A DNA stretch of 64,000 nt from Viscum album. Lineage: Eukaryota; Streptophyta; Magnoliopsida; Santalales; Viscaceae. Location: positions 312,500,206-312,564,205 of the forward strand of contig OY728119.1 of assembly GCA_963277665.1 (NCBI GenBank). The letters run 5' to 3'. The notes under the pieces were generated by a model that had not been told where the DNA came from, did no database searches, and was given only the letters and a program-made list of their open reading frames with translations. A program made the position numbers and the translations under genes. Every line of letters starts with the position of its first letter. Positions within the stretch are counted from its first letter, which is position 1. Positions 36,475 through 50,565 of this stretch are shown here, in pieces.

Positions 36475-38471
36475 TGTTGGAGTTGGTTTCCTAGAACCAA
36501 CTATTTGTACTTTAGATCACATGTATATTATAAAGAAGTGAATATAAATGAAATATATTATTACATATTTTTCATTGTTCTGTGTGAATTTAATGTGAAC
36601 ATTTCTTAGATATCTATCGCATTGAAAAATTCATAGTTGTTCCCCACTATGCTGGGAACCTTGAAATGCCATGATGATATTCTTAAATATTTTTATATGG
36701 TTAGATAAAATTCTTTGATGTGACACATATTATGTTTACTATTAGGTGAGAGTATTTGTAAGTGGATGAGACTTCATCTCATAAAGGTCTCACTTGGTAA
36801 TATCTATAATAGGATATTATAAGAAAAGAATTTCTTGTAGGATATCCATATGTTTTTTTGTCATTATATATTATTTTCTACGAGCATGTGTAATGAAACT
36901 TAGACTTTATTATTATTATTATTGCATTTCATGACTCACGTATTATGATCTATTGTTTTATTACATGATGATGTAGTATCGTGGTTAAGTTAGGTACGTT
37001 GGGTGCATCACTAGTGATGTGTTATTAATGAATAAATTAAAGAAATATTTTTCATTTATTTATTTATAGAAGATGATATTTTTCCCTTTGATTGAAATGG
37101 ATATTTTGCATTAAATTCAATTTACATGGTTTGTAAATGAGTTCTTTTTAGATAGTTAAAGAAATACACTTCCAGAAAATAGATTGATGACACATGCATA
37201 CAAAATACTTTATAAGATATCACGAAAAAGAGATTATATTACCAAGTGAGTGTTTATATGTGGTTGTTTTAATTGCGGCATATATTATTTACTGTGGGTG
37301 CCTTAACCTATTTCTAGATAATAATCATGGACTTTAGGAAAATACTCTTATTTTTTAGGACTAGGACTAGAGGGCCACACACAAAGTGTTTTATTTGATA
37401 TTATCTAAATATTATTTAAATTTAGAAATTCGAATAATTATTATTCTCTAGATCAAGAATTTAAATTTATTCGGTTTTATTAATCAATAAGAAATATTAA
37501 ATAAATATTTATTCAGAAGATAATTATTTAATTACATGAATATATACTATATTTATTTCTTTTTATTTGCATAGTAAGAAAAAATTATTTATTATTAAAT
37601 AAATAACTTATTTTTATGAAAATATTAAATAAATATTTATTCTCCAAAATATGAATATAATATTTATTTATTTATTGAATGAATAATATTTATTTAAATA
37701 TTTATTCAGGAATTCAATAAATGTTGAGAAGGAAAAGGATACTAGATTATGTGTGGTGATAAATATTTACTCATCATATTGTAAAATAAAGATATATTAT
37801 CATAATTATTTTCACACATCAAAAGTAAAATAATAATAGTAATACTATTTATATGGAATGAGGTTTGTTGGGGATTAATTCATAATTTATTCCCTTTGGG
37901 AAATTAATTGGAATTAAAACCTAATACTCATTATATTTATAGACTATTATATTAATCATATAAATGTTAATCATCGTGCCTAATAATTTCCTCTCAAGAT
38001 ATTTCTCCTCCTCTATACCTCTCAAGACCGAGAATAACATTAGAAATTATTTTAAGCCAAAAGTAACATGAAGTGATCAATGTGAATAACTCAAGATGAT
38101 TAATCAATTGCATTACCACTCAACATTTCAACAGTGTTGCTTGGAGATCAAAAGAGCACATGTAGATCACCCCTTGGGGGACTTTGATTTGGGTCCTCAC
38201 TACACTATTATTATACACTGATTGGTTATGAAAAATAAACATCATCAATAAAGAAATATATCAATACTGAGGTATAATTTCTTCTTATTTTTGAAATTAA
38301 TTATAAATTAACATGAAAATATCCTCTCTCTTGGTTCTAGAGAAAAATTCATCAATATTCTTTATGAAAATTTTCATTGGTCATGACACTCACGTCTTGT
38401 ACATTACGGATGATCTGTTGAATCTAAAAAAATTTGAGTTGGATATAGTCCTAATTGGAACTTCTGCCACA
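36475..38471 (+). repeat. 3' LTR of copia B
   Basis: It starts TGTTGGAGTTGG and ends ...CTGCCACA before TCTAG. Landmarks shared with the left LTR include CACACACAAAGTGTTTTATTTGAT (in parts: GGCCACACACAAAG at about 37375) and ATTCAATAAATGTTGAG (about 37712). Confidence 0.7.
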
Positions 38472-41400
38472 TCTAGAACCATAATTCACATTCATAAAAA
38501 AGCAAATGAAATTTTATTATAGGCTCCTCCTACCTCGATCTTAGGGTTACCACCCACATGAAGCTTTACAATTCCTCGACCTAGCCCATCCATGCCATAA
38601 TCAAGATCACACAACCACTTAAGCATATATCTCATACCATATGATATAAATAATTAATTATAAAAATATATAATTAATTATTTAACTTAATACAAAGAGG
38701 CTTAATCTACAGAAAACTCCCCAGACAACACTTCTCACAGAAACCAGACCCAAAAACTTATGTTAAACCTTTTAGGACCCCGTCTTTCCACCATACATGA
38801 AATCCACATCATCCTCACCCAACACCACCATTATTTGGTGGAATATGAACTAAAAATCTATCTCAAATCAAACTAAAATCATAGGAATTTAAGGGAAACC
38901 AATTATAAAAAAGAGAGAACCTGGAATCACCATTGAAACACCATCAAAATAATCCCTCACCAAGGGGATTTAAGGGTGGAAGGGGGAGGTGAGAGTCAGC
39001 TGAATGAACTCTCCATGAATCCCCATTTCCCATAACAATTAAAGGGGATTGGTGATAAAGTACCACTGTACCATTACTAAAAAAACTACCCTGGTGTTGG
39101 TCACAGTGTATCCATGTGGGTTATAATACGATGTGCACCTCCACTTGATATAGCTAAGACACAATTGGTGGTTCGTGGTAAATTGATCCCAAGTATAGGG
39201 CAATGCCTTCGATATACCAACGCCATGACATGACCACCCTCTATGCTCTAATACTTGACACCCTTGATGAAATCCATGATGGTGTGACTTATGGGCCATG
39301 GCGCAATTAAATTCTATCTACGAAAAACCAAATAAAAACTATAAAATTCCTCACACTCTTTTTAAAAGTCATCATTGTGGCATGATTCCCCATTCACAGT
39401 ATGAAAACTTTTATAGAGTCCTTACCTTTGTAAAAAAACCATGGAACCCACCACACCATGTAGCCCTCGGCTACGACATGACCCCTCTCACTATAGTCTA
39501 TCAAAAAAAGGCCTATAGGCCATTCTTTGATTCCTACTTGAGCACTAAAAACACCTTTTGTGATTGATCTACATTAAAACATATCTTCTAAATATATTTT
39601 AATGATCCAATTTCTAATTAGAATCCTAGGTAACTAAATGACCCATTCTCTAAGACCAAAATTCGAACTTTCTCAATAAATAATGACTTGTAAAATTTTC
39701 AATTTGTTAAACCCTCCACCATAATGATTCTCATTCTTGATAAGCCTCGGTAGTCTTTTATCCATAACTTCCAATCTACCATGGTCATGAATTCACTACT
39801 ATCTTTCCACATTCCATGCCCGAATGCCGAATGAGCTTTTGTTGCATGAATCTAACCTTCAAAATGCACTATTAATCAAAATTTGATCCACCCACTCATA
39901 AATAGTCCCAACAACAAGACAATTATCACCACAACCTTATATCCATAGGGTTATAATCGAGCTCAAGTACTCATGATATACTTGATTTCATCTTAAAAAA
40001 TACTCAAACTTAGCTTTGATTTTTTTCAAGTCAAGCTTGTGCTCGAGCTACTTGAGTACTAACTCAAGCCAAGTTTAAGTATCATAACAATATTATTATA
40101 TACCTTGTGAGCCTAATAAATCATATAAATTATTAATATATTATTTTTACTCACTATATATTTATTTAATGTTGAGTTTAGGTATGAATTTGAGCTTGAG
40201 ATAAAATTAAATCTATATATATTAATTAAATATTTTCCAAAGTAACCTAATAAAAATGAGTCGAGCCTAATTGAGGATATTAATCAAGTAAAACTCATGC
40301 TTCAGATTGATCTCGAGCCTGAAAATTGATACTCGATCAGTCACCAAGATGAGCTCGAGTACTGAGTTCAAGTTCGAAGATCAAATTTGAGTACTGTGAT
40401 ACTCAAATAGTATTGACTCGATTAGAACCCTATCTATCTTAAGAGAACATAATGTCTTCAACCGATTCATTATCAAGCTTATGGTGATCCCCACCGTAAT
40501 TATTCTCTCAAAAGAGGCTAATTCTAAACTATGGTTTTCACCAAAATTTGAATTTCTTACTAGAAATGCACTTCTAGTTGTCAAATGATGCGATCAATGT
40601 GGTTTCCACCTCACCTCACCTGATTCAACACCAAAACATAGATCAATCCTCCTCTAGAAAACCTCTCTAGAAAACACTCATTCTCACCTACCAATTCATT
40701 ACCACATCACTCGATCATGATTTCTTAACTCCCTAAAGGAATCTAAAGACTATCCAAACACCCATAATGAAGTTTGATTCTTAATCTGGATGTAATTTCG
40801 TAGTTAGATCAGTAACCAACCACACTAGCAATCATTATTCATTGGGATCACTGAGATACCCTTGATCCAACTCACCATTGTATCATGCGAGCTCCATCCA
40901 GATCCTAATACCAACACATAGACTCATCTGACACCACATCTAAATTCAAAATCTAAAATTTATGGGGGAAATATACAACACTAAATCTTTTCACACATCT
41001 ATATATTAGTTATATCTTGATTGTATTTTCAATGGTCTCACCACACCCATGACCCTTATGAAAAGAGGGTTATAGTCCTATGATCGATACAATGATCCCA
41101 ACTATATAAGTATCCATATCATTTCTAATTTAGACTAAACACCTGATCTCCATCACCCATGATCCATCAATTACCACATATAAAGAATGGATGTGACAAA
41201 TCCACTCATATTGGAGATCAAAAATAGAACACACTCACCACCTATTCCTAGATCACTAAGAATTGCATCATCAACAATTTTCAAAATTCACCCACAATGA
41301 TGGTCACGCCCTTTAATGACCAATAATGAATTACCCATTATATGGATTCCCAAACACTTCTCCTTGAGAAAGATACTGGATGAGGTTTCTATATTGCATG

Positions 41401-42550
41401 ATTTTAGATCCTCTCAAGCTATTCTCACCCATCATCTAGACCCCAGATACTTATGTCAAGGACTGCCCAGATCAACCATACCACGGTACCCTGATTTATT
41501 TTAGATATCAACTCTTATCAAAGAGGGAAACCTATTATTCTCAATGAAACCCTCAAACACCATTCCTACAAGAATATCAACACATCACTACTATCAAAAC
41601 ACTTCTTGGACTTCATTGAAACCCAATTTGTTTTCAATGGGCTCGTTAATGAACCATTTCATTGATTCAGGAACCAAATGGGCCCCCACACACAACCAGT
41701 GTGAACTCACCCTCACGTGAGAATATTTTTTATGAAAAAACCCCACCAAACCACACTCTCTTACTCACACTAGAGTGATCCATGTTGAACCCTCTAATAG
41801 GTTCTCCACTAATGTCTACTTCACTCTCACTCGAACCCAACATGTGTAAACTACCTTACAAACTGATCACACAACCTAAATACCACTCAAATTATTCATG
41901 TATTTTGCTACCTAGGATTAAGTGGCTAACTCACTGACCATTCTTTCCTCATAGGTTAATCTTAGTAATATAGAAGCACCACAACACATCTTTCAAATAG
42001 TCTTAAAACATCTCACCTATTCCATGTCCAACAGTACAATCACCCTCCACCCATGCATCATTACTCAACTATGAATGACTACCCATGCTCCTGTCATGCC
42101 ATAAAAATTTCATCTAGAATCAATGGGGCCTTATATCTAATCCGTTTTTCCCTTTAAACCCAACATTGATACCATGCATAGGGAATTACACATTACTTCC
42201 CTAAACCCTCTTTGGTGTATACACACAACCACCTAGTTCCATTATGTATAGCTCCATTAAGAATATATATGGGAAAACATAATCTAATTTATTGTTAAAT
42301 CATTAAGTAAATAAAACCATACCCTCAAGGAAAACTGTACCCTACCTCATATCACCGATCAGGCATCTAATGACCGCACAAACTCACTAAGGGCCTCACA
42401 ATACATCACTATCATGAAAGGACTATATAGATTCCATCTTAAAACTCCTCATTAAATGTTCCACATGACGTACTAATGGTAATCTTTGAGATGATGTTTG
42501 ATTTTTTGACAATATAATTGGACAATATCCCAAGGTACTTTTCTAAGAGT
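38472..42550. other. A/C-rich, G-poor tract of unknown origin
   Basis: The plus strand is strikingly rich in A and C and poor in G over about 4 kb, excluding the MITE at 39946-40432. Two open stretches back to back around a shared ATGGCGCAATT/GGCCAT (39039-39299 minus and 39298-39567 plus) match no family I recognise and end without context. Phrases such as CACCATG, CCTCACC and CCACTCTC recur. It may be an old transposon body or decayed gene. Related sequence at 19340-19597 and 29561-29751 appears to be the same tract, split by copia A and B. Confidence 0.4.
39946..40432. mobile_element. Probable hAT-like MITE
   Basis: The ends are inverted repeats: TAGGGTTATAATCGAG at 39946-39961 against TAGGGTTCTAATCGAG at the other end (minus strand of 40417-40432), 15 of 16 matching. 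The interior has many GAGCTCGAGTACT and CTCGAGCTACTTGAG words in both orientations, the style of the CTCGAGC-rich hAT-type MITEs common in plants. About 487 bp, no coding. An 8-bp target duplication is not convincingly visible. Confidence 0.6.
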
Positions 42551-44537
42551 ATATGTTGGAGATGGATGAAGTTGTGTTTAATGGTTGTTGGTATCAGATG
42601 AATATTTTTGTAACTAATCCATAATTGGAGATACTATAACAATTCTGGTGAAACCTCTATAAAGGTGATGAATTTCACTATATATAATTATTGAAAAAAT
42701 TATTCTAGCTTCATAATGGTGTAAATGGAAGTATTGTGGTATGTAAGTGTTAGAATGCCAAATGAATATAGGTGTTGTGTCATATGTTCATGAAATGATA
42801 CTGTCTGAAAGTGAGGAATTGATTCACATAAAGGTAATTGGGTGAATTTTTGTAAGAGTTATCACTATGTATAGGATAATATAGAAAGGTAAATGAAGAT
42901 ACCAAAATGGGAAGCAAGTATACTCTATGTTGTGGAGCTCATTGTTTCAAGATGAAAGTCCACCAATGAGAAATGAGAATCCCACTATGGGCATGGAGTT
43001 TTCTATAATGGAATTTTATATTGTGAATCAATGAAGGATACAAGAGAACCTAATATAATGTAGTTCTCAGATGGATTCCATGGTGTTTGGAGTGTTGAAT
43101 AATATCATATTTTAAGGGGAACCTCAAAACTAAATGGAATTAATAATAAAGTAATTTTTATGGTAATTTTGTGTGGAGAAGAAATGAAAACATTTTAGAA
43201 ATTATAGATATTTCATGGGGGTGGTGATTTAACAAATTAAGAAGTATCACATATATCATATAATGAATGAACCGATATTAAATTCCTTAAATATCATGGT
43301 CATATTTAACTCCTTGATTAAATTGGTTTTAAAGGGAGTTTCAATATTTTGCCTATAGTGTAGATGAGATTAAATACCACACTACAAATAGAGAGAAATA
43401 ATCCTTGGATCAGTTACATGCATAGATAGTTATGATAATTTTGGAGATTATGGTTTTTATGGAATGTTAATTTTTGAGAGGTTTCTCAGTGGTTTCCATA
43501 TTTTAAAAATGTGGAAAGAATGTCACGAATAATTAATTTATAGGTGGAATGAGAAAAATGAATGAATAATGTAGTGGTAATTATGGGAATTCCATATTAA
43601 AAATATGGAAACTAAAAATATCACTTGATATATTATGTCTTCTATAAAAGGAAAATATGAAGGAAAAAAGAAGATAAAGACTCCCCTAAAAAGATTACAT
43701 TTTCTACGTGTATAAAAAAAGAGGGAAGTTGACTATGTTATTATTTGAATATTCTTATTAATTGAAGGAGAAGGAAACTAAAAGTATTTTGTAGATATGA
43801 TACCCAAGATGTTGGATAATTCAATAGAGGAAGCAGGTTTGAAGTGATTTTTTTCACTACCACATCTGGTAATTGGAAAAGGAATAAGGGAGTTGTTGTG
43901 TAATATCAATGAAAAGGTATTCCATACATTCACTGGAAAGAAGAAATTCCAATTTTATTTTGTAAATATAGAGTTTCTATTTAGGTATGAATTCATTAAT
44001 TATCTATGAAGGAATAGAAGACAATATCAAATGAGATTCTACATAAAATAGTGGATGATAGTGTTACTAATCATTATGGAACTATATGTCCTTAAACTAT
44101 GATATAACTATAAGTTTATAAATTGTTGGTGATTATCCCCAAAGTAGTGAGTGAAAGAGAAGATGGGAAGTGAGTCTTGGGAAATAGTGAGTTGACTTAA
44201 AAAAAATTATTAGGAAGTGAGTCCAAGAACAACATGACCATAGCCTTTATATCCATCAAACTAGTGAAGTTATGGATTTTGGTATGAATGAAATTTTTTT
44301 GGCATATGCTTCTCAGAATTTACCTATGTGGGTAAACCAAGTAATATTCTTATATCTGTTTAATTTTTCTTTACTTCTTTTAATTGAGAGTTTTCAGTGA
44401 TGTTGAGTTAAAATAGATCGACTGAACATAGTTCCTACCCATGTGGAAACAAGAACCACAAAGAAAAATATGATTAAGGATATAAATTTCTCACACATTA
44501 ACTAAATCCCTATCAAGGTGCTTTGGGAACCTATCAA
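42551..44537 (+). other. Possible LTR of a decayed element; no gene seen
   Basis: About 2 kb of AT-rich, G-containing sequence without protein motifs. It begins near TGTTGGAGATGG (42553) and runs to a primer-site-like sequence at 44539, so it could be the left LTR of the element whose gag follows. No second copy was found in the window, so this is inferred from position only. Confidence 0.3.
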
Positions 44538-44538
44538 T

Positions 44539-44550
44539 TGGCATCAAAGA
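44539..44550 (+). promoter_or_regulatory. Degenerate primer binding site, tRNA-iMet type
   Basis: TGGCATCAAAGA matches the TGGTATCAGAGC consensus at 9 of 12 positions and lies about 70 bases before a gag-like frame. Confidence 0.5.
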
Positions 44551-44607
44551 CTAAGGTTCTTACTATACATTCAACTAAAGCAATATTTTTTGGATTTCTT
44601 TCACAAA

Positions 44608-47150
44608 TGAAACCATCAATGGAGCTACCATTCTTCAATGGTACAAAAGTTTTCGACAAGAAAAATAAGTTCATGGAAAACATGGAATATTATTTTGAAT
44701 TACCTCAAGAAGTTTTGAAATAATGGATTTTTATATTATGTTGACATGATTTTATATTCAAATTAGATCAAATAAATATGGAAATTGATGCTTTGATTAA
44801 AGATGCATTTAAGAAATCTCTCAAAGAATACATCTTCACGGAGATTTCTCACTATATGTTTTCAAAATATAAATGGATAAAACTTATATAATTTCATGAC
44901 ATGGATTTTAAAAAATAAATGAGTAAATTTGGAGAAAAATATATCATATAAAAATGTAACAATAAGAAGAATAATCCCACTAAGAGGATGAACCTTCTAA
45001 CCTATGAATCCAATTCCAAATCTCTTATTATTTCTGATCCTAACCCTTGATTATAGAAATTATACATATCATATATTCTGGATCCTTGAATAGAATTGGG
45101 AATAATATCTTTCTCTAGGGAATAAGATACAACAACGTCAAGTTAGTAATCTTGGAAGTGTTCATGAAACCACATAGAGGATATACCATCCTTACAAGAA
45201 GAGGTGGATTAATGATGATTCAGGCATGAAGTGTATCTTGTAAGTTTATAGGACTTATATTTGGAAATAAAGAGGATAAAAAGTGAGTAAGTGTCCTTAA
45301 AGTTTGTCATGAATAAAATGGGAGCTAAAATAAAGGATCAAAGTTATTTTCTTGATTAAATGTCTTATAAAATCAAGAAGAAAATGGACACTCAAAAAGA
45401 TTTTAAGAAAATAATCATTCATCTAAAAATTCTACTTGAAGAAAGAAGACAATATAGAATTGACACTGATTCAAGTATGAAATATATGGATTCCAAACCT
45501 AAAAAATGGATGTGAAGGTAGGGGAACATGAGAAAAAACTAAGATCCTTAAACAAAGAATATAGTCCTGTGCATTATGAGCTATGTGAAAAATAAGAAAC
45601 AAATTTTGTTCTCATGTATTTTTTCCTTGAACTAGAACCTACAAGTAAGTATTAATAATAAGTTAAATGAAGAAAAAAATAATATCCATGACGGTTTTAA
45701 CTTTCTAGATAAGAACATCAAGTACTAAAATCTAGACAAACTATATCTACAAGAGAAAGAATAATATTTATTAGATACTGTTGGTGATATAGGAAGTGTA
45801 GACACAAGGCCACAAAATTTTATCATAATATATTAATTTATGAAAAATATAGAAGCCCTACATTTAGGAGGATAATATATGAGTAAAAGATAAGTCGTGT
45901 TTTGTAGAATCAATGTTTACAAAAAATAATAAATATAATCACCATGAACATATAGGAATATCTTCAAAGATTATATGATCATTTCAAAACAATTTTTCAC
46001 TGTTATGAGGAGTGGTTATATATACCAATCAAGAATAACCCATATGATACCTAGGAAAAAACAACGGAATAGAAGAATAAGAATAAATAGATGGAATTAA
46101 ATATGACTTGTTAAAAAATAAGAATAATTTTATTAATTATGTCACACCAATTGAGAAATGATGCTGATGCTATGGAAAAAAAGGACACATCATGGAATAT
46201 TATAAACTGAGCTTGAAAATTAGAGTTAAAGATAGTTGGTTAGTGACAATGAAGGAATCAATCTATGATAATAATTACATGTTGGGTTTTTTATAAGACA
46301 TTAAAGAAGAAAAATTTGAATTTCATGAGTGGTTTTATAAAAAATGTAACTCTAAGACTACTTGGGATCTATGTGGAAGGTGTAAATTGTTTATCCATAT
46401 AGAAAAAAAGTTCAAGACATGGTTACCTAGACAAGTGTAATGTTTATAAAGTAATGATAAAGTGCCCTTGAATTATAGTGATGATAATATTACCATGAAT
46501 AAATATTCCACACACAAAAATAAGATTATTAATGTGCTTAAAGAATTTTTAACCATATGACTATATCATTTGGAATAATCTTGGAAGATGGAACAATCAT
46601 ATAATAATGAATGTTCTTTTCTTTATATTTTGAAGAATATTGAGCAAAGGGTAGTGATAAATTAAAAAGAAAGCATAATAAATGATGTGTGTATAAATGG
46701 TTCAATGAAAACATACAACACTACAATGTATTGGAAGAAAGGGTTAGTATACAAAGACCAACGATTCCCTTAAACTTTAGGATGACAGAGGTTACCCTCT
46801 CCCCATGAATTTAAATGTTTTGACTATCTGTTTATAGTTATGTAGACTTAAGGGTGTGATACAATATATGGGGTTATATATGATGAAGAGTGAATACATA
46901 TAAAAAAAGAAATTAAGGTGAGAAAACATTTAATTTCCAAAATATGATGTCGAAGTGGTTTCAAAGAATATTTGATAGTTTCGGTGGTATCAAACTAGCA
47001 ATGAAGATCAAAAGGTGACCTTAGACTATTTCTGAAGTGGTATTTTACCACTAGAAGAAGAGAAAATCCCTATAAGAGAAGAATATATATCCATGTATTA
47101 AATTATTATCTATTATTGTATTAATATTTTTTATTAACTAATTTTTTTAG
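44608..47150 (+). pseudogene. Decayed retroelement gag, probably copia-like, interrupted by a later insertion
   Basis: MKPSMELPFFNGTKVFDKKN followed by KFMENMEYYFELPQEVLK (44608-44720) has the shape of a copia Gag start (PxFxGxxYxxWKxKMxxFL), with weak identity. At 46162-46209 a nucleocapsid knuckle reads C-stop-C-Y-GKKGHIMEYYKL. Two of its Cys codons appear as TAT for TGT and one residue as TGA, the pattern left by G-to-A change. The stretch is full of stops. It ends at 47150 where a minus-strand gag-only element has inserted, and sequence of similar character resumes at 57371. Confidence 0.5.
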
Positions 47151-49844
47151 TGTCACAAACCAACCCTGGTCGACCCTGAACTAGTCACCTGAGCCAGCCC
47201 GCGACATTTCCCAAGGGGCGTTCCCGATCCCCACGGGCTGGCAACTAGTACCAGGCATCAAAACCAAAAAAGAGTGAATGATTTACCCCAATGAAAATAA
47301 ATAAAGAAGTGAAAAAAATGAGAATAAAGAAAGGAAAATAGATGAAATGAAGAAGGAAGAACAACCAACAACAACAAACTAACCTGACCACAAACAAAAC
47401 TCCTCACAACTTCGAGAGTCACTCACCATTCCACAACCAACTCTCTCCCATGACGAGCAAGCTCAAATCAAACCTGAAACAAATTGAAAAATAGGGAAAC
47501 ACTATAGGCATGATTATTAAAACTCAGTAGGTGTGCCCAACAAACTATTCCCAGTGCACTACCTTTAAATAATGAAATTTACTAATTTCCAGTTTGAAAT
47601 AAATCATACAAAATATGGGTTTCCACACACAAACTTCCATTTCTAAGACAAGTAAAAATCCATTGCCCTTTTTAATTTACCAACAAGTTTAATGTTTGAA
47701 AGGAACATGTTCATTTCATTTTAAAAAATTTCTGCGAACAATTTAGAAATTCTAATTTTAGTTGTTAGTCAAATGGAAAACCACACACAATACACAACAC
47801 ACACTAAGGGAAATGGAAAAGAAGTGGAACACAGGGGCCAGAAACCAAACTAGACTTCTCAATCATCCGCCACCTAAAAATAAACACTAAAGAAAACATG
47901 GGTCGAACCTAGGAGCTCGTGAACAATCCAGAAAATACCATACATGTGACTCATCCTGAAGGCATGCCTACTCTCGATGACGTCATAACACCCTAATGCC
48001 CAGTGTTTCCCTACATGGCCTAACTGAGGGGAACAATCCCCGAGTAGAGTATAATCCATACTAAGATCCACTAGCCATTGCGTAATCTAAACTAGTGTAG
48101 AAATCATTCTCAGAAGATTCACTTACTATGCTAGGTTCCCATGTCAACATGTATAATAAAAGGAAAGGGGTGAGTCAAAAAAGTCAATCAAGTATCACAA
48201 ACATCACACACAAATCATGCAGTCAACATACACCAAATATCACCCCTATATCACCCCGAAGAGAGTTTTCCAAAATAATTTATTTTATTAAAGTTCCAAA
48301 CGGGCCTTCACCAATTTTAAAGAAAATGCTCATTTATCAAAAGAACCAAAACACTTATTCCCTCTTCAAAAGAAATAATTTATCAATAAACTATAACTAA
48401 ATATGAAATTCCGTGGATTATGTTTAGAGGAAAAACAGGCATTCTTTTACTACTGGGTGTCCATTCATTAAGAAAATATTTCAAGTGTCGTGTATAAAAT
48501 AAATGGCTCATTTTACACCAAATAATCATTTAAAAATTAATCATCTTATATTATTTCTCATTTATTAAAATTAATAAAATATCAAGCAATTAATAAATTT
48601 TGAATTTAAAGGTGAGTACAGTGGGAGACCCACCTCGAATTACAGCTCAGTTACAAAGACACGACACATCTCACACTCGAGCACAAGTACACGCAACCTG
48701 CCGACAACCGCAATATCACAGAAAATCCTTTCCAACGCACTGCAACTACAAAGATAACAAAAATACATAAACACAGACATTAAACAATTTAAACGAACAA
48801 ACAATGATAAAGAACTACCTCGACCTACAATCAGAACATAACTCACATCATTTTAACTTTTTAATAAACTACTTTTGTATATAAAAATCCAAAGAGGCCT
48901 CTAGGTTCCTTGTTTCAAGCATTACCATAAAAGACTTTAGTAGTACTACGCAGAATTCCATAAAAAAACCAAACGAACCCTTACACCACACACGCAACAA
49001 AACATACACTAAAAGAAAAACATGCATATTCCCATGGATTTCTTTTTCAAACTAATTTAAAGAGTCATACTAAGTGGCCCGCAACATTTCGAAAGCAGGA
49101 ACCGCATAAAAAAACGAGGTCTCAAAAAAATACTAACTCGAAGAACCATCTTTGTTGGAAGGTGCATCCATGTTCACACCTTGTGCATGCATGAATGTGC
49201 CAGCATCTAATGGCGCATCGAACCTCCAAAGAGACATAAAAAATCATTTCCACAAAACTCTGAGTTTCAGAAAAATGTTTCTACAATCAAACACTACTCA
49301 AGGCATCGAAAAATACATTTTTTTAATAAGAAAACACTCCCTCCAATCTCTGCCATCAAAAGAAGTCCACACAAACCAAAAATAAATACACAGAAGGTAA
49401 GAGAATCACATTTTTTAATTAAAAAGTTGAAAGGGGTGCAAACCATGTTTGAAAATTTAAAAAAAACCCAAGCATATTTCGGGGAAAAATAAATAGGCAT
49501 AACCAGTAACAGTTTCAAAATATAATTTCATCAAAATTATACCGATTCAAAAAAATAATTATACCTTAGGAAGAGGTATCTTAAGCATGCGAATTATGAA
49601 ATGAAAATTATTTAAAATAATTAAAGTATCAACAGAGAGCTTAGGAAAGGAAAAGTTTGAATTCACCTACCTCAAACTTGCACAAAAACGTTGAAACTTG
49701 AAGAAATAAAGAACCACACCCCGTAGACTAACCACACCCTCTAATCCACAAGAATAATATGTGAATTACAAATCAAGGTATTAAAGTTTGGTTAATATGA
49801 GAAAAACACTCTAAGGAAAAGAAAATATACCAAGAAGGTCTTGT

Positions 49845-50527
49845 ACTATCAGGGATAGGCCATAGGGTGGCCACTGGGACACTGCGTAAGGGAGAGGTAG
49901 GGCGCCAGAGCAAGAAGGGGGTGCAAGGTAGCTGGGGGATGGATCGCAGTAGGGAGAGTAGGGAGGCGGGAGCTGGGTGCGCCACTGCCTGCTAGAGCAT
50001 AGATGGATGGAGGCCGGGCTGCGGGCTAAAGAAAGATCGACGTGAGGCCGGGGGTGAGAGAGGTGGTGTGAGCGGCAGCCGGCAGCGGAGGGCCTAGGCA
50101 TGAGCGGGCATGGCCAGCCGGGTGTGCTGAGGGGTAACCAACGAGGGGTTTTAGAGACTGGGGAGGGGAAGTGTGGAGGGACGGGACGAGAAGGTAGGAA
50201 AGGGAGGATGCAGAGAGGACGACTAGGGTGCGGCACAGGGAACCGGGGGGCTGGGTCGCGATGGGGAAGGGAGAAGCCTGGCACGACAAACAGAGGGTTG
50301 AGGAAAGGGGAGCGTGTAGTGTGGGTGGCAGGAGGCGGCGAGGCCGAGGGCAGGGCGAGGACAGCGGAGCGGTTGGTTGCAGGGTCTAGAGGGCGAGGCG
50401 AGGTCATCCGGGGTGTTGCGTAGGGAACCGGGGGAGGGGTGGCTGGGCAAGGGGTTCACATAGAGGGGGTGCACCGCGGGTAGGGTAAGAGGGGAAAGTG
50501 GGGGCACCAAATGTTGGTAGAACTAGG
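49845..50527 (-). other. GC-rich block inside the LTR
   Basis: About 680 bp of high GC with many CpG, abrupt against AT-rich sides. On the minus strand it begins AAACCCTAGTT (a telo-box-like motif common in plant gene leaders) right after the TAA-rich tract, is C/T-rich, and ends near a donor-like CTTGGTATATTTTC. Long Pro/Ser/Arg-rich frames occur here simply because of composition; they are broken in the other LTR (56190-56887). It may be the LTR's transcribed leader or a captured host 5' region. Confidence 0.6.
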
Positions 50528-50565
50528 GTTTCTTAATTTTTTTTTCATTTCATAATAGCAATATT

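Larger units (their letters stand above)
29752..38471 (+). mobile_element. Decayed Ty1/copia retrotransposon B
   Basis: Same family as copia A: LTR starts and segments match (TGTTGGAGTTGG, CCTAGAACCAA, ACATGTATAT). LTRs are about 2.0 kb (29752-about 31795 and 36475-38471) around gag, integrase, reverse transcriptase and RNase H remnants in copia order. The flanking pentamers TCTAT and TCTAG (38472-38476) differ at one base and are the likely target duplication. Coding parts are riddled with stops. Confidence 0.8.

Noticed and set aside
39039..39567. Two back-to-back open frames sharing the GGCCAT start region
   Set aside because: Neither shows a known motif, a splice context or a paralogous frame, and both are short for this A/C-rich composition.
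42580..42600. TTGGTATCAGATG, primer-site-like
   Set aside because: It lies only about 30 bases after the presumed LTR start and has no gag after it. Probably chance in AT-rich DNA, although an older LTR end cannot be excluded.
49811..50407. 198-codon Pro/Ser/Arg-rich open frame on the minus strand
   Set aside because: It lies in the GC-rich LTR block, several frames there are open at once, and the matching region of the other LTR (56149-56861) is broken. It reflects base composition, not a gene.
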